A stretch of 64,000 bases of DNA from UBA6168 sp039819485 (GCA_039819485.1 JBCBRY010000025.1:1-64000), one strand, 5' to 3'; shown: positions 17,537-27,028, counted from the stretch's first letter. Translations and numbers: made by a program. Notes: generated from the sequence alone by a model not told the origin.

Positions 17537-19234
17537 ATGAAAAAGAATCCGATTACAAACACCAACCCTATTCGCTTTTTCACTTTGATGTTGCTCTCGT
17601 TAGTCTTTTGTTTCTCGCTTTCCGCTCAGGACGACGACTGGTACGAAGCGCCAAGCCTTCCCACCCCACCCACAAACATCAATCAAAGTATTTACACATT
17701 TGGCAATGTTGGTATTGGATTCGGAAACCCAACCTCCGATTTACAGGTATTTGGACTCGATGTCTGGTTTGAAGGCAACGACTTTCGCTCTGGCCACGGC
17801 AACGTAGTTTCAACTAGTGTCGTTAGCGGAGGCCTCGGAGCAGACAACCAAATATACAATAGCCATTCTTCCTACCTCCTGGGAAATGCCAATTTAATGG
17901 ATGCCAATACCGGTAGTGTTGGCCTCGGTGGCCAGAATTTCATCGAAGGCAGTGAATGGTCGGTAGCGCTCGGAGAGGAAAACCAGATTTTTGGCGGACA
18001 TGGGAGCGTCTCCCTGGGGGGGCACAACCAACAGGGCGGCCCTTATACCATCACTATTGGAGAAGGTCAAAACAACTTCATCCCCCAATCCATGATGGTA
18101 GGCTTTGGTGGAAACCTGACGCTATTTGCAGATGCCAGCAATGTAGGTGTCGGACTCTCCAATCCACAGGAAAGGCTCCATGTTGACGGCGTCATCAGAG
18201 CCAACTCCCTGGTCGGCGGTGGCAATGTATGTGCCGATGCCAACGGCAATTTAATCCTCTCCGGCGCATGTGGCGGCGGCGGTGTCGGAGACGACCTCGG
18301 CAACCATACTGCTACACAACCACTGGACATGAGCTGTTTTGACATCGTCCATGTCGGAAACATGGAGTTTTGCAACGGTATCTTTTTTGACCAAACCAAC
18401 CCGAACGAGATGGTCGTCAATGGCGGAGCCGTTGGAATCGGTGTACTCCCAAGTTCTGTCGGTACTTCTCCGCTTGGCAATCCTGCCATGCTGGCGGTGG
18501 CCGGTTCTATTTGGGCCAACGGTTTTTGGTACTCTTCTGACAAACGTTTCAAAAAGAACATCAATAAATTGTCGAGCGCCATTGAAACCGTCAAAGCGAT
18601 GAACGGCTACCGCTATGAGTACAAGCGCGATGAATTTTCCAAGTTTAATTTTGACGAAGGCCAAACAATTGGATTCCTGGCACAGGAGTTAAAAGAAGCT
18701 GCCCCCGAATTAGTTAAAAAAGGAGCCAATGGATACTATCAGGTCAATTACCTGGGTGTAATTCCCGTACTCACAGAAGCCATAAAAGAGCAGCAGGAAA
18801 TAATCGAAGCCCAGACGGTCCAAATGGAACAGCAAGCCACTGAAACAGAGCAGCTCAGAAATGAAATCGCCGAACTCAGAACAGCTGTCCAGTCTATTTG
18901 CAACAATGGATGCGGCAACCTTGGCTCTACTTCATCTGATAATTCCAGTAGCTCTACACCTGCCTACTGGGATGAAGTCAGGCTAGACCAGAATGCGCCC
19001 AACCCGTTCAATTCAGTCACTACTATCCGTTACTACTTGCCTGAAGCCGTCCAAACTGCTTCGTTGGTCGTTTATGATCTCCAGGGCAAACAGCTTAAAA
19101 AATTCGACATTGCTGGCCACGGCAACGGTACAGTCACCATTGATGCCAATGAACTGCAAAGCGGCATGTATCTCTACAGCCTGATGATCGACGGAAAGGC
19201 TTCCTCTACCTTGAAAATGATCCTGACTGATTAA
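17537..19234 (+). CDS. Secreted protein with S74 endosialidase-chaperone domain and T9SS sorting domain
   Basis: A 565-residue exported protein. Signal peptide to about residue 31 (FSLSAQ). Residues 50-300 are Gly/Asn-rich with trimeric-adhesin-like short repeats (GSVGLGGQNFIEG, SVALGEENQIFGGHG, SVSLGGHNQQGG), as in left-handed beta-roll head domains. From about residue 333 the motif WYSSDKRFKKNINKL starts a Peptidase_S74 intramolecular chaperone domain, which in phage tailspikes helps trimerisation and then cuts itself off before the Ser of SD-x-R-x-K. A coiled coil (IIEAQTVQMEQQATETEQL) follows, then a T9SS sorting domain (RLDQNAPNPFNSVTTIRYYL to the end). Likely a trimeric surface fibre; the order S74 then sorting domain is odd. 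Confidence 0.85.
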   Translation: MKKNPITNTNPIRFFTLMLLSLVFCFSLSAQDDDWYEAPSLPTPPTNINQSIYTFGNVGIGFGNPTSDLQVFGLDVWFEGNDFRSGHGNVVSTSVVSGGLGADNQIYNSHSSYLLGNANLMDANTGSVGLGGQNFIEGSEWSVALGEENQIFGGHGSVSLGGHNQQGGPYTITIGEGQNNFIPQSMMVGFGGNLTLFADASNVGVGLSNPQERLHVDGVIRANSLVGGGNVCADANGNLILSGACGGGGVGDDLGNHTATQPLDMSCFDIVHVGNMEFCNGIFFDQTNPNEMVVNGGAVGIGVLPSSVGTSPLGNPAMLAVAGSIWANGFWYSSDKRFKKNINKLSSAIETVKAMNGYRYEYKRDEFSKFNFDEGQTIGFLAQELKEAAPELVKKGANGYYQVNYLGVIPVLTEAIKEQQEIIEAQTVQMEQQATETEQLRNEIAELRTAVQSICNNGCGNLGSTSSDNSSSSTPAYWDEVRLDQNAPNPFNSVTTIRYYLPEAVQTASLVVYDLQGKQLKKFDIAGHGNGTVTIDANELQSGMYLYSLMIDGKASSTLKMILTD

Positions 19235-19550
19235 TTTAAGCCAAAGAGCGTTTATAGAGGACAATAGGTTTCAGCCCTTGCTATATGGCAAGGGCTTTTT
19301 TTTTGAAGTTGTTTGAGTAAATTTCAAACTACTTTGCTTGTTGGACAATAAGTGTACTTATTTATCAACTTAGGGACAGCCATTGCGGCAACATTTTAGA
19401 ACGGTCTTACCGCTATGCCGAGCCTTCGTATAAGTTTGTGATTCATTATAATTAAGCCATATAAGCTGTGGATAAAATGATGCTGGTGCCTGACTGCCCA
19501 TTCCCGCCAATTCCCTATCTTCGCCCTCCCAACCCATTCCAGCAGACAGC
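19235..19550. other. Non-coding gap
   Basis: 316 bases holding a strong terminator (19274-19304). The rest is the upstream region of the WG-repeat gene; no promoter matching the full consensus and no repeat was seen. Confidence 0.5.
19274..19304 (+). terminator. Rho-independent terminator
   Basis: GCCCTTGC (19274-19281) pairs with GCAAGGGC (19288-19295) around a 6-base loop, followed by nine T's. Confidence 0.93.
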
Positions 19551-20570
19551 ATGAGCAAACCATTGTTTAAAATAAGGGAGAACCACAAATACGGGTTCAT
19601 CGATGCCTCCGGAGAGGTGGTCATCGAACCCCAATATGTAGAAGCCGAAGATTTTTACAATGGTTTTTCCCGGGTTCGCTTCATGGACAAGCTCGTCCCG
19701 CTCGACGAACACGGCCGCCTGCTCATCCGCAAATTTTACAACGACATCGGGCTATTTGAAGAACACCTGGCCAAAGTGCAACTGGTACAGAAATGGGGAT
19801 TCATCGATGAACGGGGCCGCATGGCCATTCCCTTCCAATTCAATGAGGCCGGTTATTTTTCTGAAGGATTGGCACCCGTTGCCAACGGTGCTTTTGGGTT
19901 CATCAATTACGAAGGGGAATATGTGATCGAACCCCAGTTCGACGGAGCGGGAGAATTTAACAGCGGGCTGGCTGCCGTAATGGATGGGGAGGTTTTTGGT
20001 TACATCGATGCGACAGGCCAATATATCATCCCGCCACTTTTTGATCACTGTTTGCCCTTTCAGGAAAACGTGGCCGTCGTCGTGCGACAGGGTAAATGGG
20101 GTTTGATCAACAAGAAGGGCAAAATGCTCCTGAACCCACAATTTGACTTTACCGAAGGCTACACCAGCGGCGAATTCTTTGAGGGCATGACCATCGCCGT
20201 CAAAAATGACCAGTATGGTTTTGTCGACCAAAAAGGCAACGTGGCCATTGAACCCCAATTCGATTTTGCAGGTGATTTTTCTGGTGAAATGGCATTGGTG
20301 GAAAAGAGCGGCCAATTCGGGTATATCAACAAAAAAGGCGACTCGGTCATTGAACCACAATTCGCCGATGCCGGTGTTTTTTCAGAAGGGTTTGCCCAGG
20401 TAAAAACAGGTGATCGGTGGGGCTTCATCGACACCCAGGGACGCACACATATCAAACCCCTGTTTGAAGAAGTCCGGCCTTACCGCAACGGCCTCGCCTG
20501 GGTAAACTTTCAAGGGCAATGGGCTTATGTGGACGCCGAAGGGCAGTTGGTCTGGAAGGAGAAGAAATAA
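19551..20570 (+). CDS. WG-repeat protein
   Basis: A 339-residue protein made almost wholly of WG beta-strand repeats of roughly 22-25 residues, each of the form W/FGFI-D-x-x-G-x-x-x-I-x-P-Q-F-x-x-A-x-x-F-x-E-G-L-A-x-V (for example KWGFIDERGRMAIPFQFNEA and RWGFIDTQGRTHIKPLF). About a dozen units can be counted. There is no signal peptide or membrane helix, so a cytoplasmic location is likely. WG repeats are thought to form beta-propeller or solenoid binding surfaces; partners are unknown. It precedes the metalloprotease lipoprotein gene by 64 bases. Confidence 0.85.
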   Translation: MSKPLFKIRENHKYGFIDASGEVVIEPQYVEAEDFYNGFSRVRFMDKLVPLDEHGRLLIRKFYNDIGLFEEHLAKVQLVQKWGFIDERGRMAIPFQFNEAGYFSEGLAPVANGAFGFINYEGEYVIEPQFDGAGEFNSGLAAVMDGEVFGYIDATGQYIIPPLFDHCLPFQENVAVVVRQGKWGLINKKGKMLLNPQFDFTEGYTSGEFFEGMTIAVKNDQYGFVDQKGNVAIEPQFDFAGDFSGEMALVEKSGQFGYINKKGDSVIEPQFADAGVFSEGFAQVKTGDRWGFIDTQGRTHIKPLFEEVRPYRNGLAWVNFQGQWAYVDAEGQLVWKEKK

Positions 20571-20634
20571 GAAATGAAGCTTTCATGCCTGACGAACAGC
20601 ATAATTTCCGTTTTTTTGTGGAAAATCAACCACC

Positions 20635-23124
20635 ATGCGAATACTGCTATTTTCACTACTGATTCTTTTTAGCTGCACGACCTCTCAGAATACCACCTCT
20701 CCGACTCCCCCGCCAACACCCACTCCGACCACCAATACCTCCGACCCCATTTCATCAAAAACCAAAAGCATGCAAGCCCACTCCGGTTATTTTAATTTCT
20801 ATTGGGATGAAAAGCGGGGTAAAATATGGCTGGAAATCGACCAGTTTGACCAGGAGTTTTTATACATCAATTCCTTGCAGGCAGGCGTTGGCTCCAACGA
20901 CATCGGCCTTGACCGCGGGCAGCTGGGCCGGGAGCGGATCGTCAAATTCTCGCGCAGTGGCAATAAGGTCCTGATGACCCACGTCAATTATAAATACCGC
21001 GCTGTCAGTGAAAATGCCGACGAGCGGCTGGCAGTAGAGGAAGCCTTTGCCCAATCCGTCCTTTGGGGTTTTGAAGTGGCCGCAGAAAATAAAAATACCG
21101 TGCTCGTAGATGCCACCCGTTTTTTATTACAGGATGCACACGGCGTGAAAAAACGACTCCAGCAAAGAAAACAGGGCACTTATAAATTGGAAGAAAGCCG
21201 CTCGGCCATCTACCTCCCGAGGTGCAAAAGTTTTCCAAAAAACACCGAACTCGAAGCGACCATCACCTTTGTCGGAGAGGCCAAGGGGCAGTGGATTCGA
21301 TCTGTCACCCCGACGCCGGATGTGGTCTCCGTGCGCATGCACCACTCCTTCGTCGAACTGCCCGATGATGACTATGAACCACGTCATTACGACCCCCGCA
21401 GCGGGTTCATCAGCACCAGTTATTTCGATTATGCCACTCCGATCGACCAACCGATCGTCAAGCGTTTTATCACCCGTCACCGATTGAAAAAGAAAGATCC
21501 CGACGCAGCCATCAGCGAAGCCGTCGAACCGATCATTTACTACCTCGACCGGGGTGCGCCCGAACCGATCAAATCGGCCCTCATGGAAGGGGCCAGTTGG
21601 TGGAACCAGGCCTTCGAAGCCGCCGGTTACCGCAATGCTTTCCAGGTAAAAGAACTCCCCGCCGATGCCGATCCGATGGATATCCGTTATAACCTGATCC
21701 AATGGGTACACCGCTCCACAAGGGGCTGGTCGTATGGTGGGGGTGTGAACGATCCCCGTACCGGTGAAATCATCAAAGGGAAAGTGACCCTGGGCTCTTT
21801 GCGGGTGCGGCAGGATTTTTTGATCGCCCAGGGGCTGATCGCTGCCTATGAAAATGGCGACTCTCCCGACCCGCGCCTGCTGCAGATGGCACTGGCCCGC
21901 CTGCGGCAATTGTCGGCCCATGAGGTCGGCCATACGTTGGGCTTTACCCACAATTTTGCCGCCAGCGTCAATGACCGGGCTTCCGTCATGGATTATCCGC
22001 ACCCATATATCACGCTGGATGAAAATGGCAACATTGATTTTTCCAGAGCTTACGATGATAAAATCGGGGAATGGGACAAACGAATGGTCATTTATGGCTA
22101 TGCTGATTTCCCCGAAGGAACAAATGAAAAAGCAGCACTGGAAAATATCCTGAAAGAAAACCAGGAAATGGGGCTGCTTTTCATTTCCGACGCCGATTCC
22201 CGCCCGCCGGGTGGCGCCCACCCATATTCCCACTTATGGGACAACGGAAAATCGCCGACCGAGGAAATTCGCCGCATGGCTAAAGTGCGGGCCAAGGCCT
22301 TCGAAAGTTTTGGCTTAAATACGATTGTGAACGGTGCGCCGCTGGCTGACCTGGAGCGCATTTTAGTGCCGCTCTACTTATCCCACCGCTTTCAGGTGGA
22401 GGGCGTTTCCAAAATGATTGGCGGGGTAAATTATAATTATGTCGTAAAAGGGTTCCAAACTCGAAACAATGACTGGAAACCAACCCCCGTCAGCGACGAC
22501 CTCCAAAAAGACGCCTTGCTGGCCCTGCTCGAAACACTGGACACCCGTTACCTCGTAATCCCCAAACACATCCGCGACATCATTCCTCCCCAGCCTGAAG
22601 GCTATCGGCGCGACCGGGAAACTTTTAAGAGTTACACGGGTTTGATCTTCGACCCCATGGCCGCAGCTGAAAGTTCTGCCGACAATACCCTGTCTTTTCT
22701 GTTGAATCCGCAACGGCTGGCCAGGGTGCTGACGCAAAAAGCAGAAGACCCTGACCGGGAAATGTCCGTCAATTTCATTTTTGGCCAGTTGCTGACCCGT
22801 GCATTTTTCAATGAAAGGGAAACTGTTTACAAAGAAGAAGTTGCCTGGATGATAGAAAAATTGGTCATCAAACACCTCATCCGTTTGGCGGCGGATAAAA
22901 ATGCCAACAAACAGGTCAGTGCATTGGCTTTTTATGAACTGGACCGCCTGACGCAGGATTTTGTCCGTGAAATGGATAGTGAGAAAGTCGACGAACGCCG
23001 GGCACATTTGGTCTACATGCTAAATGAAATCAGCCAATTCCGTCAGCGGCCGGAAGACTACCAACCAGCTAAAACTTTTGACATGCCGGACGGATCACCA
23101 ATTGGGTGCGGGGGGCATTTTTAA
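20635..23124 (+). CDS. Zinc-dependent metalloprotease lipoprotein (DUF5117/DUF4953 type)
   Basis: An 829-residue predicted lipoprotein peptidase. The start MRILLFSLLILFSCTTSQN is a lipoprotein signal with the cysteine at residue 14, followed by a Thr/Pro-rich linker (PTPPPTPTPTTNTSD). The N-terminal half (about 40-290) matches the DUF5117-type domain (GYFNFYWDEKRGKIWLEI, LYINSLQAGVGSNDIGLDRG). The zinc motif HEVGHTLGFTHN sits near residues 429-440 with the downstream Met-turn-like VMDYPHPY. This is a large, common Bacteroidota family whose substrates are not known; location is expected at the outer membrane or cell surface. The C-terminus (FDMPDGSPIGCGGHF) has a lone cysteine of unknown meaning. 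Confidence 0.9.
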   Translation: MRILLFSLLILFSCTTSQNTTSPTPPPTPTPTTNTSDPISSKTKSMQAHSGYFNFYWDEKRGKIWLEIDQFDQEFLYINSLQAGVGSNDIGLDRGQLGRERIVKFSRSGNKVLMTHVNYKYRAVSENADERLAVEEAFAQSVLWGFEVAAENKNTVLVDATRFLLQDAHGVKKRLQQRKQGTYKLEESRSAIYLPRCKSFPKNTELEATITFVGEAKGQWIRSVTPTPDVVSVRMHHSFVELPDDDYEPRHYDPRSGFISTSYFDYATPIDQPIVKRFITRHRLKKKDPDAAISEAVEPIIYYLDRGAPEPIKSALMEGASWWNQAFEAAGYRNAFQVKELPADADPMDIRYNLIQWVHRSTRGWSYGGGVNDPRTGEIIKGKVTLGSLRVRQDFLIAQGLIAAYENGDSPDPRLLQMALARLRQLSAHEVGHTLGFTHNFAASVNDRASVMDYPHPYITLDENGNIDFSRAYDDKIGEWDKRMVIYGYADFPEGTNEKAALENILKENQEMGLLFISDADSRPPGGAHPYSHLWDNGKSPTEEIRRMAKVRAKAFESFGLNTIVNGAPLADLERILVPLYLSHRFQVEGVSKMIGGVNYNYVVKGFQTRNNDWKPTPVSDDLQKDALLALLETLDTRYLVIPKHIRDIIPPQPEGYRRDRETFKSYTGLIFDPMAAAESSADNTLSFLLNPQRLARVLTQKAEDPDREMSVNFIFGQLLTRAFFNERETVYKEEVAWMIEKLVIKHLIRLAADKNANKQVSALAFYELDRLTQDFVREMDSEKVDERRAHLVYMLNEISQFRQRPEDYQPAKTFDMPDGSPIGCGGHF

Positions 23125-23230
23125 TTTTTAATTGCATTCGAATTAGAGATGACATTTTTTGAAAAAATGTTATCTCTCTCTGTCTCATAGGTTTTCCATT
23201 TTTACAATTTCTAATTTCGAAAAAAAATAC

Positions 23231-23980
23231 ATGAAAAAAATACTGAAAGTACTCGGCTTTTTAATCCTCATTATTGTTGTTGGCTTATTTGTTTTATGGT
23301 TGGTAAATAATGAAAGCGAGCCCGTCGGAGAGAAGGGGCCGGCAGCTGATCAAATGGCAGAAAAAATGATGGCCGCCGTCAATAAAACCGCCTGGGATTC
23401 GACCCGCTATATTCAGTGGACCTTTGCCAATGGCAACCATGACTATTTTTGGGACAAAGAGCGAAATTTGGTCAAAGTAAACTGGAAACAAAATGAGGTT
23501 TTATTAAACACCAAAAAAGTGGACGGAAAAGCCTGGCAGCAGGGCGTCGAAATAAGAAACGGCGACCGGAACGAATTAATCCAGACCGCATGGAGCTTTT
23601 TCTGTAATGATAGTTACTGGCTTAATCCGATGGTCAAAGCATTTGATCCCGGCACGGAAAGAAGTATCGTCAAATTAGAAGATGGCCGCGAAGGATTAAA
23701 AGTGCAATACACTTCTGGCGGCGTCACCCCCGGTGACTCTTACGTTTGGATATTGGATGAAAACGGCAGGCCAAATGCCTGGAAAATGTGGGTGAAAATA
23801 ATTCCGCTGGGCGGCATCGAAAACAGCTGGGACGGCTGGCAAACACTTTCCACCGGCGCGGAAATCTCAACGCAGCATACCTTTTTCGGAAAACCACTGG
23901 ATTTTTTGACCAATGTAAAAGCCGGTATGAACCTCTCGGATTTTGGCTTGGGGGAAGACCCTTTTTCGGAGATACAGTGA
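23231..23980 (+). CDS. Membrane-anchored protein of unknown function
   Basis: A 249-residue protein with one N-terminal membrane helix or uncleaved signal (ILKVLGFLILIIVVGLFVLWLV) and an extracytoplasmic beta-rich domain carrying regular Trp residues (YIQWTFANGNHDYFWDKE, KVNWKQNEVLL). The pattern recalls LolA/outer-membrane-sensor folds, but I cannot assign it. I choose ATG at 23231 (MKKILKVL); the longer frame from 23159 adds a stretch without coding character. The stop codon overlaps the GTG start of the next gene by four bases (GTGA), so the two are translationally coupled. Confidence 0.65.
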   Translation: MKKILKVLGFLILIIVVGLFVLWLVNNESEPVGEKGPAADQMAEKMMAAVNKTAWDSTRYIQWTFANGNHDYFWDKERNLVKVNWKQNEVLLNTKKVDGKAWQQGVEIRNGDRNELIQTAWSFFCNDSYWLNPMVKAFDPGTERSIVKLEDGREGLKVQYTSGGVTPGDSYVWILDENGRPNAWKMWVKIIPLGGIENSWDGWQTLSTGAEISTQHTFFGKPLDFLTNVKAGMNLSDFGLGEDPFSEIQ

Positions 23981-24522
23981 AGGTGAAAAACAGGACCACT
24001 TTTACTGTCGAAAAAGGAAGTCATTTTTCATTCCCCCGCAAATTCAAATTATTGAACAAGCCGCAGGAGTTGCATTGGCAAATTGTTTTTAATGATAACG
24101 CCAACTATATTATTAGGGAAGCAGACGGCAGCGTTAGCAGGGATCAAAACGACTGGAATAAATTATGCGGCGTTTTTTATTCTTTATTGAATACCCGAAA
24201 AGATGCCGCCATGATCGGCTGGCGATACAACCTAGAAAATGATGAAATTGAATTATCGCCTTATTACCATATTTCCAAAAGCCGGGATATGTTCCCCACA
24301 TTAATTACGGCTAAAAGAGGAGAATTAATTGACATTAAATTAAATGTCGATTACGTGGAAAAAAAATATAAATGGAATATAAAAACAGAAAACAATTCTG
24401 TTAATCATGAAATGGCATTTACTCACAATAAAAACTTTTGTAGCCTGATTAATTTTTATTTTGGAGGGAACCGGGAAGCGCCGCAGACGGTGAGTGCAGA
24501 AATTGGATTGGAAATAAAATAA
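23977..24522 (+). CDS. Small protein of unknown function, coupled to upstream gene
   Basis: A 181-residue protein without signal peptide or membrane helix. It starts at GTG 23977, which overlaps the previous stop codon as GTGA; a purine-rich stretch (GGGGGAAG) lies upstream as a possible ribosome site. The frame is open farther upstream (to 23788), but that part lies inside the preceding gene in another frame and has shadow-like composition. Features seen: HWQIVFNDNANYIIREAD, an aromatic-rich middle (LCGVFYSLLNTRKDAAMIGWRYN), and an even beta-strand character. No family recognised. Confidence 0.6.
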   Translation: MKVKNRTTFTVEKGSHFSFPRKFKLLNKPQELHWQIVFNDNANYIIREADGSVSRDQNDWNKLCGVFYSLLNTRKDAAMIGWRYNLENDEIELSPYYHISKSRDMFPTLITAKRGELIDIKLNVDYVEKKYKWNIKTENNSVNHEMAFTHNKNFCSLINFYFGGNREAPQTVSAEIGLEIK

Positions 24523-24534
24523 GCAATTAATATT

Positions 24535-24643
24535 CTCTGTTTCGACTCTGTTTTCAACTCTGTCTAATCTCTGTGATTAAAAAATAATTTACACAGACCG
24601 ATTAGAAAGAGAAAAAAAACAGAGCTTAAACAGAGGCTTTTTT
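24535..24643 (+). repeat. Long imperfect inverted repeat of CTCTGTTT words, T-run after it
   Basis: The left arm (24535-24575) is built of CTCTGTTT-type words and pairs imperfectly with 24592-24635 (CACAG...CAGAG). Seven T's follow. A sister element with matching half-sites (CAGAG-y-T-k-AAAC-r-GAG) lies at 61421-61531. It could act as terminator of the 23231-24522 pair. Confidence 0.8.
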
Positions 24644-24703
24644 TATCAAATAAAATCATCGGCCGAATCGGAATAAAAACCATTCAGCCATTCCTAACCA
24701 TTT

Positions 24704-26389
24704 ATGAAAAAACAACTCATCGAATGCGTCCCCAATTTTTCCGAAGGGCGGGACATGAGCATCATCCAACAAATTACTGATCAGATCGAAAGTGTGGACG
24801 GCGTCAAGCTACTCGACGTCGATCCCGGCAAAGCGACCAACCGAACAGTGGTCACTTTTGTCGGCGAACCTGCCCCGGTGATTGAAGCTGCTTTTTTAGC
24901 CATAAAAAAAGCATCGGAGGTCATCGACATGAGCAAGCATAAAGGCGAACACCCGCGCATGGGGGCCACCGACGTTTGCCCATTGATTCCGATTGCCAAT
25001 ATCACGATGGAAGAAACTGCCGACTGGGCACACCAACTTGGCGAACGTGCCGGCAGCGAATTGGACATTCCTTTTTACATGTATGAATCTGCGGCCACTT
25101 CACCGAAACGGCAAAACCTCGCTACCGTCCGGGCCGGCGAATACGAAGGCTTGCCCGAAAAACTGGTCAAGCCGGAATGGAAGCCAGACTACGGCCCTGC
25201 CAAATTCAACGCACAGGCAGGTGCGACTGCCATCGGAGCCAGGGATTTCTTGGTCGCTTACAACGTCAATTTAAATACGACCAGTACCCGGCGGGCCAAC
25301 TCAGTCGCATTTGACGTACGGGAAAAAGGACGGGTCAAACGCACGGGAAACCCGATTACCGGAGAAGTCGTCCGTGATGAAAATGGCAGCCCTGTAAGAG
25401 AGCCGGGTACCTGCAGGTCCGTCAAAGGAATCGGCTGGTACATCGAGGAATACGGCATCGCACAAGTGTCGATGAATTTGACCAACATCAGCACAACTCC
25501 CGTCCATGTTGCATTTGAAGAGTGTTGCAAAAGTGCCGAACGGCGGGGCATGCGGGTTACGGGTTCGGAAGTGGTCGGCCTCGTACCTTTGAAAGTGATG
25601 CTCGATGCCGGGCGTTATTTTTTGAAAAAGCAGAACTGGAGCCGGGGAGTATCAGAAGAAGAATTGATCCATATCGCAGTAAAGTCGATGGGCATGGACG
25701 AACTCGGCCCTTTCGACCCTAAGAAAAAGATCATCGAATACCAGTTGAAAGATGCGACAGCCACGCCACTTGTCCACATGGATTTGCGCCGTTTTGCCAA
25801 TGAAACGGCCAGTGACAGCCCTGCTCCCGGTGGCGGTTCCATTTCAGCTTATGTCGGCGCACTGGGTGCCTCACTTGGCGTAATGGTAGCTAATTTGTCG
25901 GCTGGTAAAAGGGGCTGGGGTGACCGCCTCGACGAGTTTTCCGACTGGGCAGAAAAAGGACAGCAACTGAAAGATGAGCTGCTCCGCCTCGTCGATGAGG
26001 ACACCAACGCATTTAACCAGATCATGGCCTCCTTCCGTTTACCCAAAGGAACACCGGAGGAAAAGGCAGCCCGTTCAAAAGCCATTCAGGACGCCACCCG
26101 CTATGCCATTGAAACGCCTTTAAGAACCATGGAAGTTGCGTTCCGGATTTTTGAATTGACAGAAGCGATGGCGAAGGATGGCAACCCCAATTCCGTTTCC
26201 GATGCCGGAGTCGGCGCCCTGTGCGCCCGGGCCGCAGTGCATGGAGCATGGATGAATGTAAAAATCAACGTGAAGGATCTGAAAGACAAGGAACTGGCGG
26301 CTATATTCCTGAAAAAAGCCAAAACAATTGCCGAACAAACAGACCTGCTGGAAGAAAAGATCAGGGCAATTGTTGATGAAAAAACTTAG
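24704..26389 (+). CDS. ftcD: Bifunctional glutamate formimidoyltransferase / formiminotetrahydrofolate cyclodeaminase
   Basis: A 561-residue cytoplasmic enzyme of histidine degradation. Residues 1-330 are the formiminotransferase: it opens IECVPNFSEGRD and contains KHKGEHPRMGATDVCPLIP and NLTNISTTPVHVAFEE, and transfers the formimino group from formiminoglutamate to tetrahydrofolate. From about residue 365 (RRFANETASDSPAPGGGSISAY) the cyclodeaminase domain releases ammonia to give methenyl-tetrahydrofolate. The fused layout matches the animal FTCD and is common in Bacteroidota. No other histidine genes (hutH, hutU, hutI) are nearby. The gene ends 10 bases before a strong palindrome. Confidence 0.95.
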   Translation: MKKQLIECVPNFSEGRDMSIIQQITDQIESVDGVKLLDVDPGKATNRTVVTFVGEPAPVIEAAFLAIKKASEVIDMSKHKGEHPRMGATDVCPLIPIANITMEETADWAHQLGERAGSELDIPFYMYESAATSPKRQNLATVRAGEYEGLPEKLVKPEWKPDYGPAKFNAQAGATAIGARDFLVAYNVNLNTTSTRRANSVAFDVREKGRVKRTGNPITGEVVRDENGSPVREPGTCRSVKGIGWYIEEYGIAQVSMNLTNISTTPVHVAFEECCKSAERRGMRVTGSEVVGLVPLKVMLDAGRYFLKKQNWSRGVSEEELIHIAVKSMGMDELGPFDPKKKIIEYQLKDATATPLVHMDLRRFANETASDSPAPGGGSISAYVGALGASLGVMVANLSAGKRGWGDRLDEFSDWAEKGQQLKDELLRLVDEDTNAFNQIMASFRLPKGTPEEKAARSKAIQDATRYAIETPLRTMEVAFRIFELTEAMAKDGNPNSVSDAGVGALCARAAVHGAWMNVKINVKDLKDKELAAIFLKKAKTIAEQTDLLEEKIRAIVDEKT

Positions 26390-26398
26390 GAAAGGTTT

Positions 26399-26431
26399 AA
26401 CGCCGGCAAGGTTTAGAACCTTGCCGGCGTT
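26399..26431. repeat. Perfect 15-bp palindrome, REP-like or terminator
   Basis: AACGCCGGCAAGGTT (26399-26413) pairs perfectly with 26417-26431 around the loop TAG, then TCTTTG. It starts 10 bases after the ftcD stop. The tail is only weakly T-rich, so it may be a REP-type repeat serving as a terminator. Only one copy is seen in the window. Confidence 0.75.
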
Positions 26432-26512
26432 CTTTGACATTTGCCACAAATTGCGGTTATTTGCGCCCCCGACCGAAATACTCACCCAACCCTTCAGATT
26501 GTAAAAAGATAC

Positions 26513-27028
26513 ATGGAAAACGAAAACAACCGAGCCTTACTTTCACAAAAATACATTGAAGTCCTGGCGACTTTGCAGGGTCACCAAACCATCTCCGACC
26601 CAACTGACCCCGCTTTTATCAGAATCAGGGAAAAAGTTGAACGGAAATTGCCGAAAGGTAAACGGGCCTTTGTTTTTTCCAACCGGGAAATAAGGGCCTC
26701 CATCCTGTCTTATCCAGAAAACCAAGTCAGGCAGGCAAAGGGAAAGACAAAGTTCAGTGTAGAGCCAAGCCTCTATAACGAAATAATTGAAACGGCCACC
26801 CGCCAGCGGCCCACGGCCCTTTTTATCTGTACCTGGCCGGCGGCCAAAGAAGGCACTGTTATTTTTTCCAAAGAAGCCATGTCCATGATCTGTACCGGGT
26901 ATTGGTTTTTGCCTGGTAAAAAATCAAAATCGTCAGGTGGCACCAAAAACGTGACCATCGAGGTTCCCGACGACCAGATTATCGATGCAAAAGCATTTGA
27001 AAAAATATTCGACCAGATTTATATCTAA
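26513..27028 (+). CDS. Protein of unknown function
   Basis: A 171-residue soluble protein beginning MENENNRALLSQKYIEVLA. It contains GKRAFVFSNREIRASILSYPENQVRQAKGK and an aromatic segment ICTGYWFLPGKKSKSSGG. No signal, helix or known motif. I choose ATG at 26513; the frame is open to 26441, but the added residues come from GC-rich sequence near the palindrome. The next gene starts 80 bases later in the same direction. Function not recognised. Confidence 0.55.
   Translation: MENENNRALLSQKYIEVLATLQGHQTISDPTDPAFIRIREKVERKLPKGKRAFVFSNREIRASILSYPENQVRQAKGKTKFSVEPSLYNEIIETATRQRPTALFICTWPAAKEGTVIFSKEAMSMICTGYWFLPGKKSKSSGGTKNVTIEVPDDQIIDAKAFEKIFDQIYI

Noticed and set aside
21127..22233. 368-codon open frame antisense to the metalloprotease
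   Set aside because: Shadow of a GC-rich coding region; low-complexity, Gly/Ile-rich translation without family motifs.
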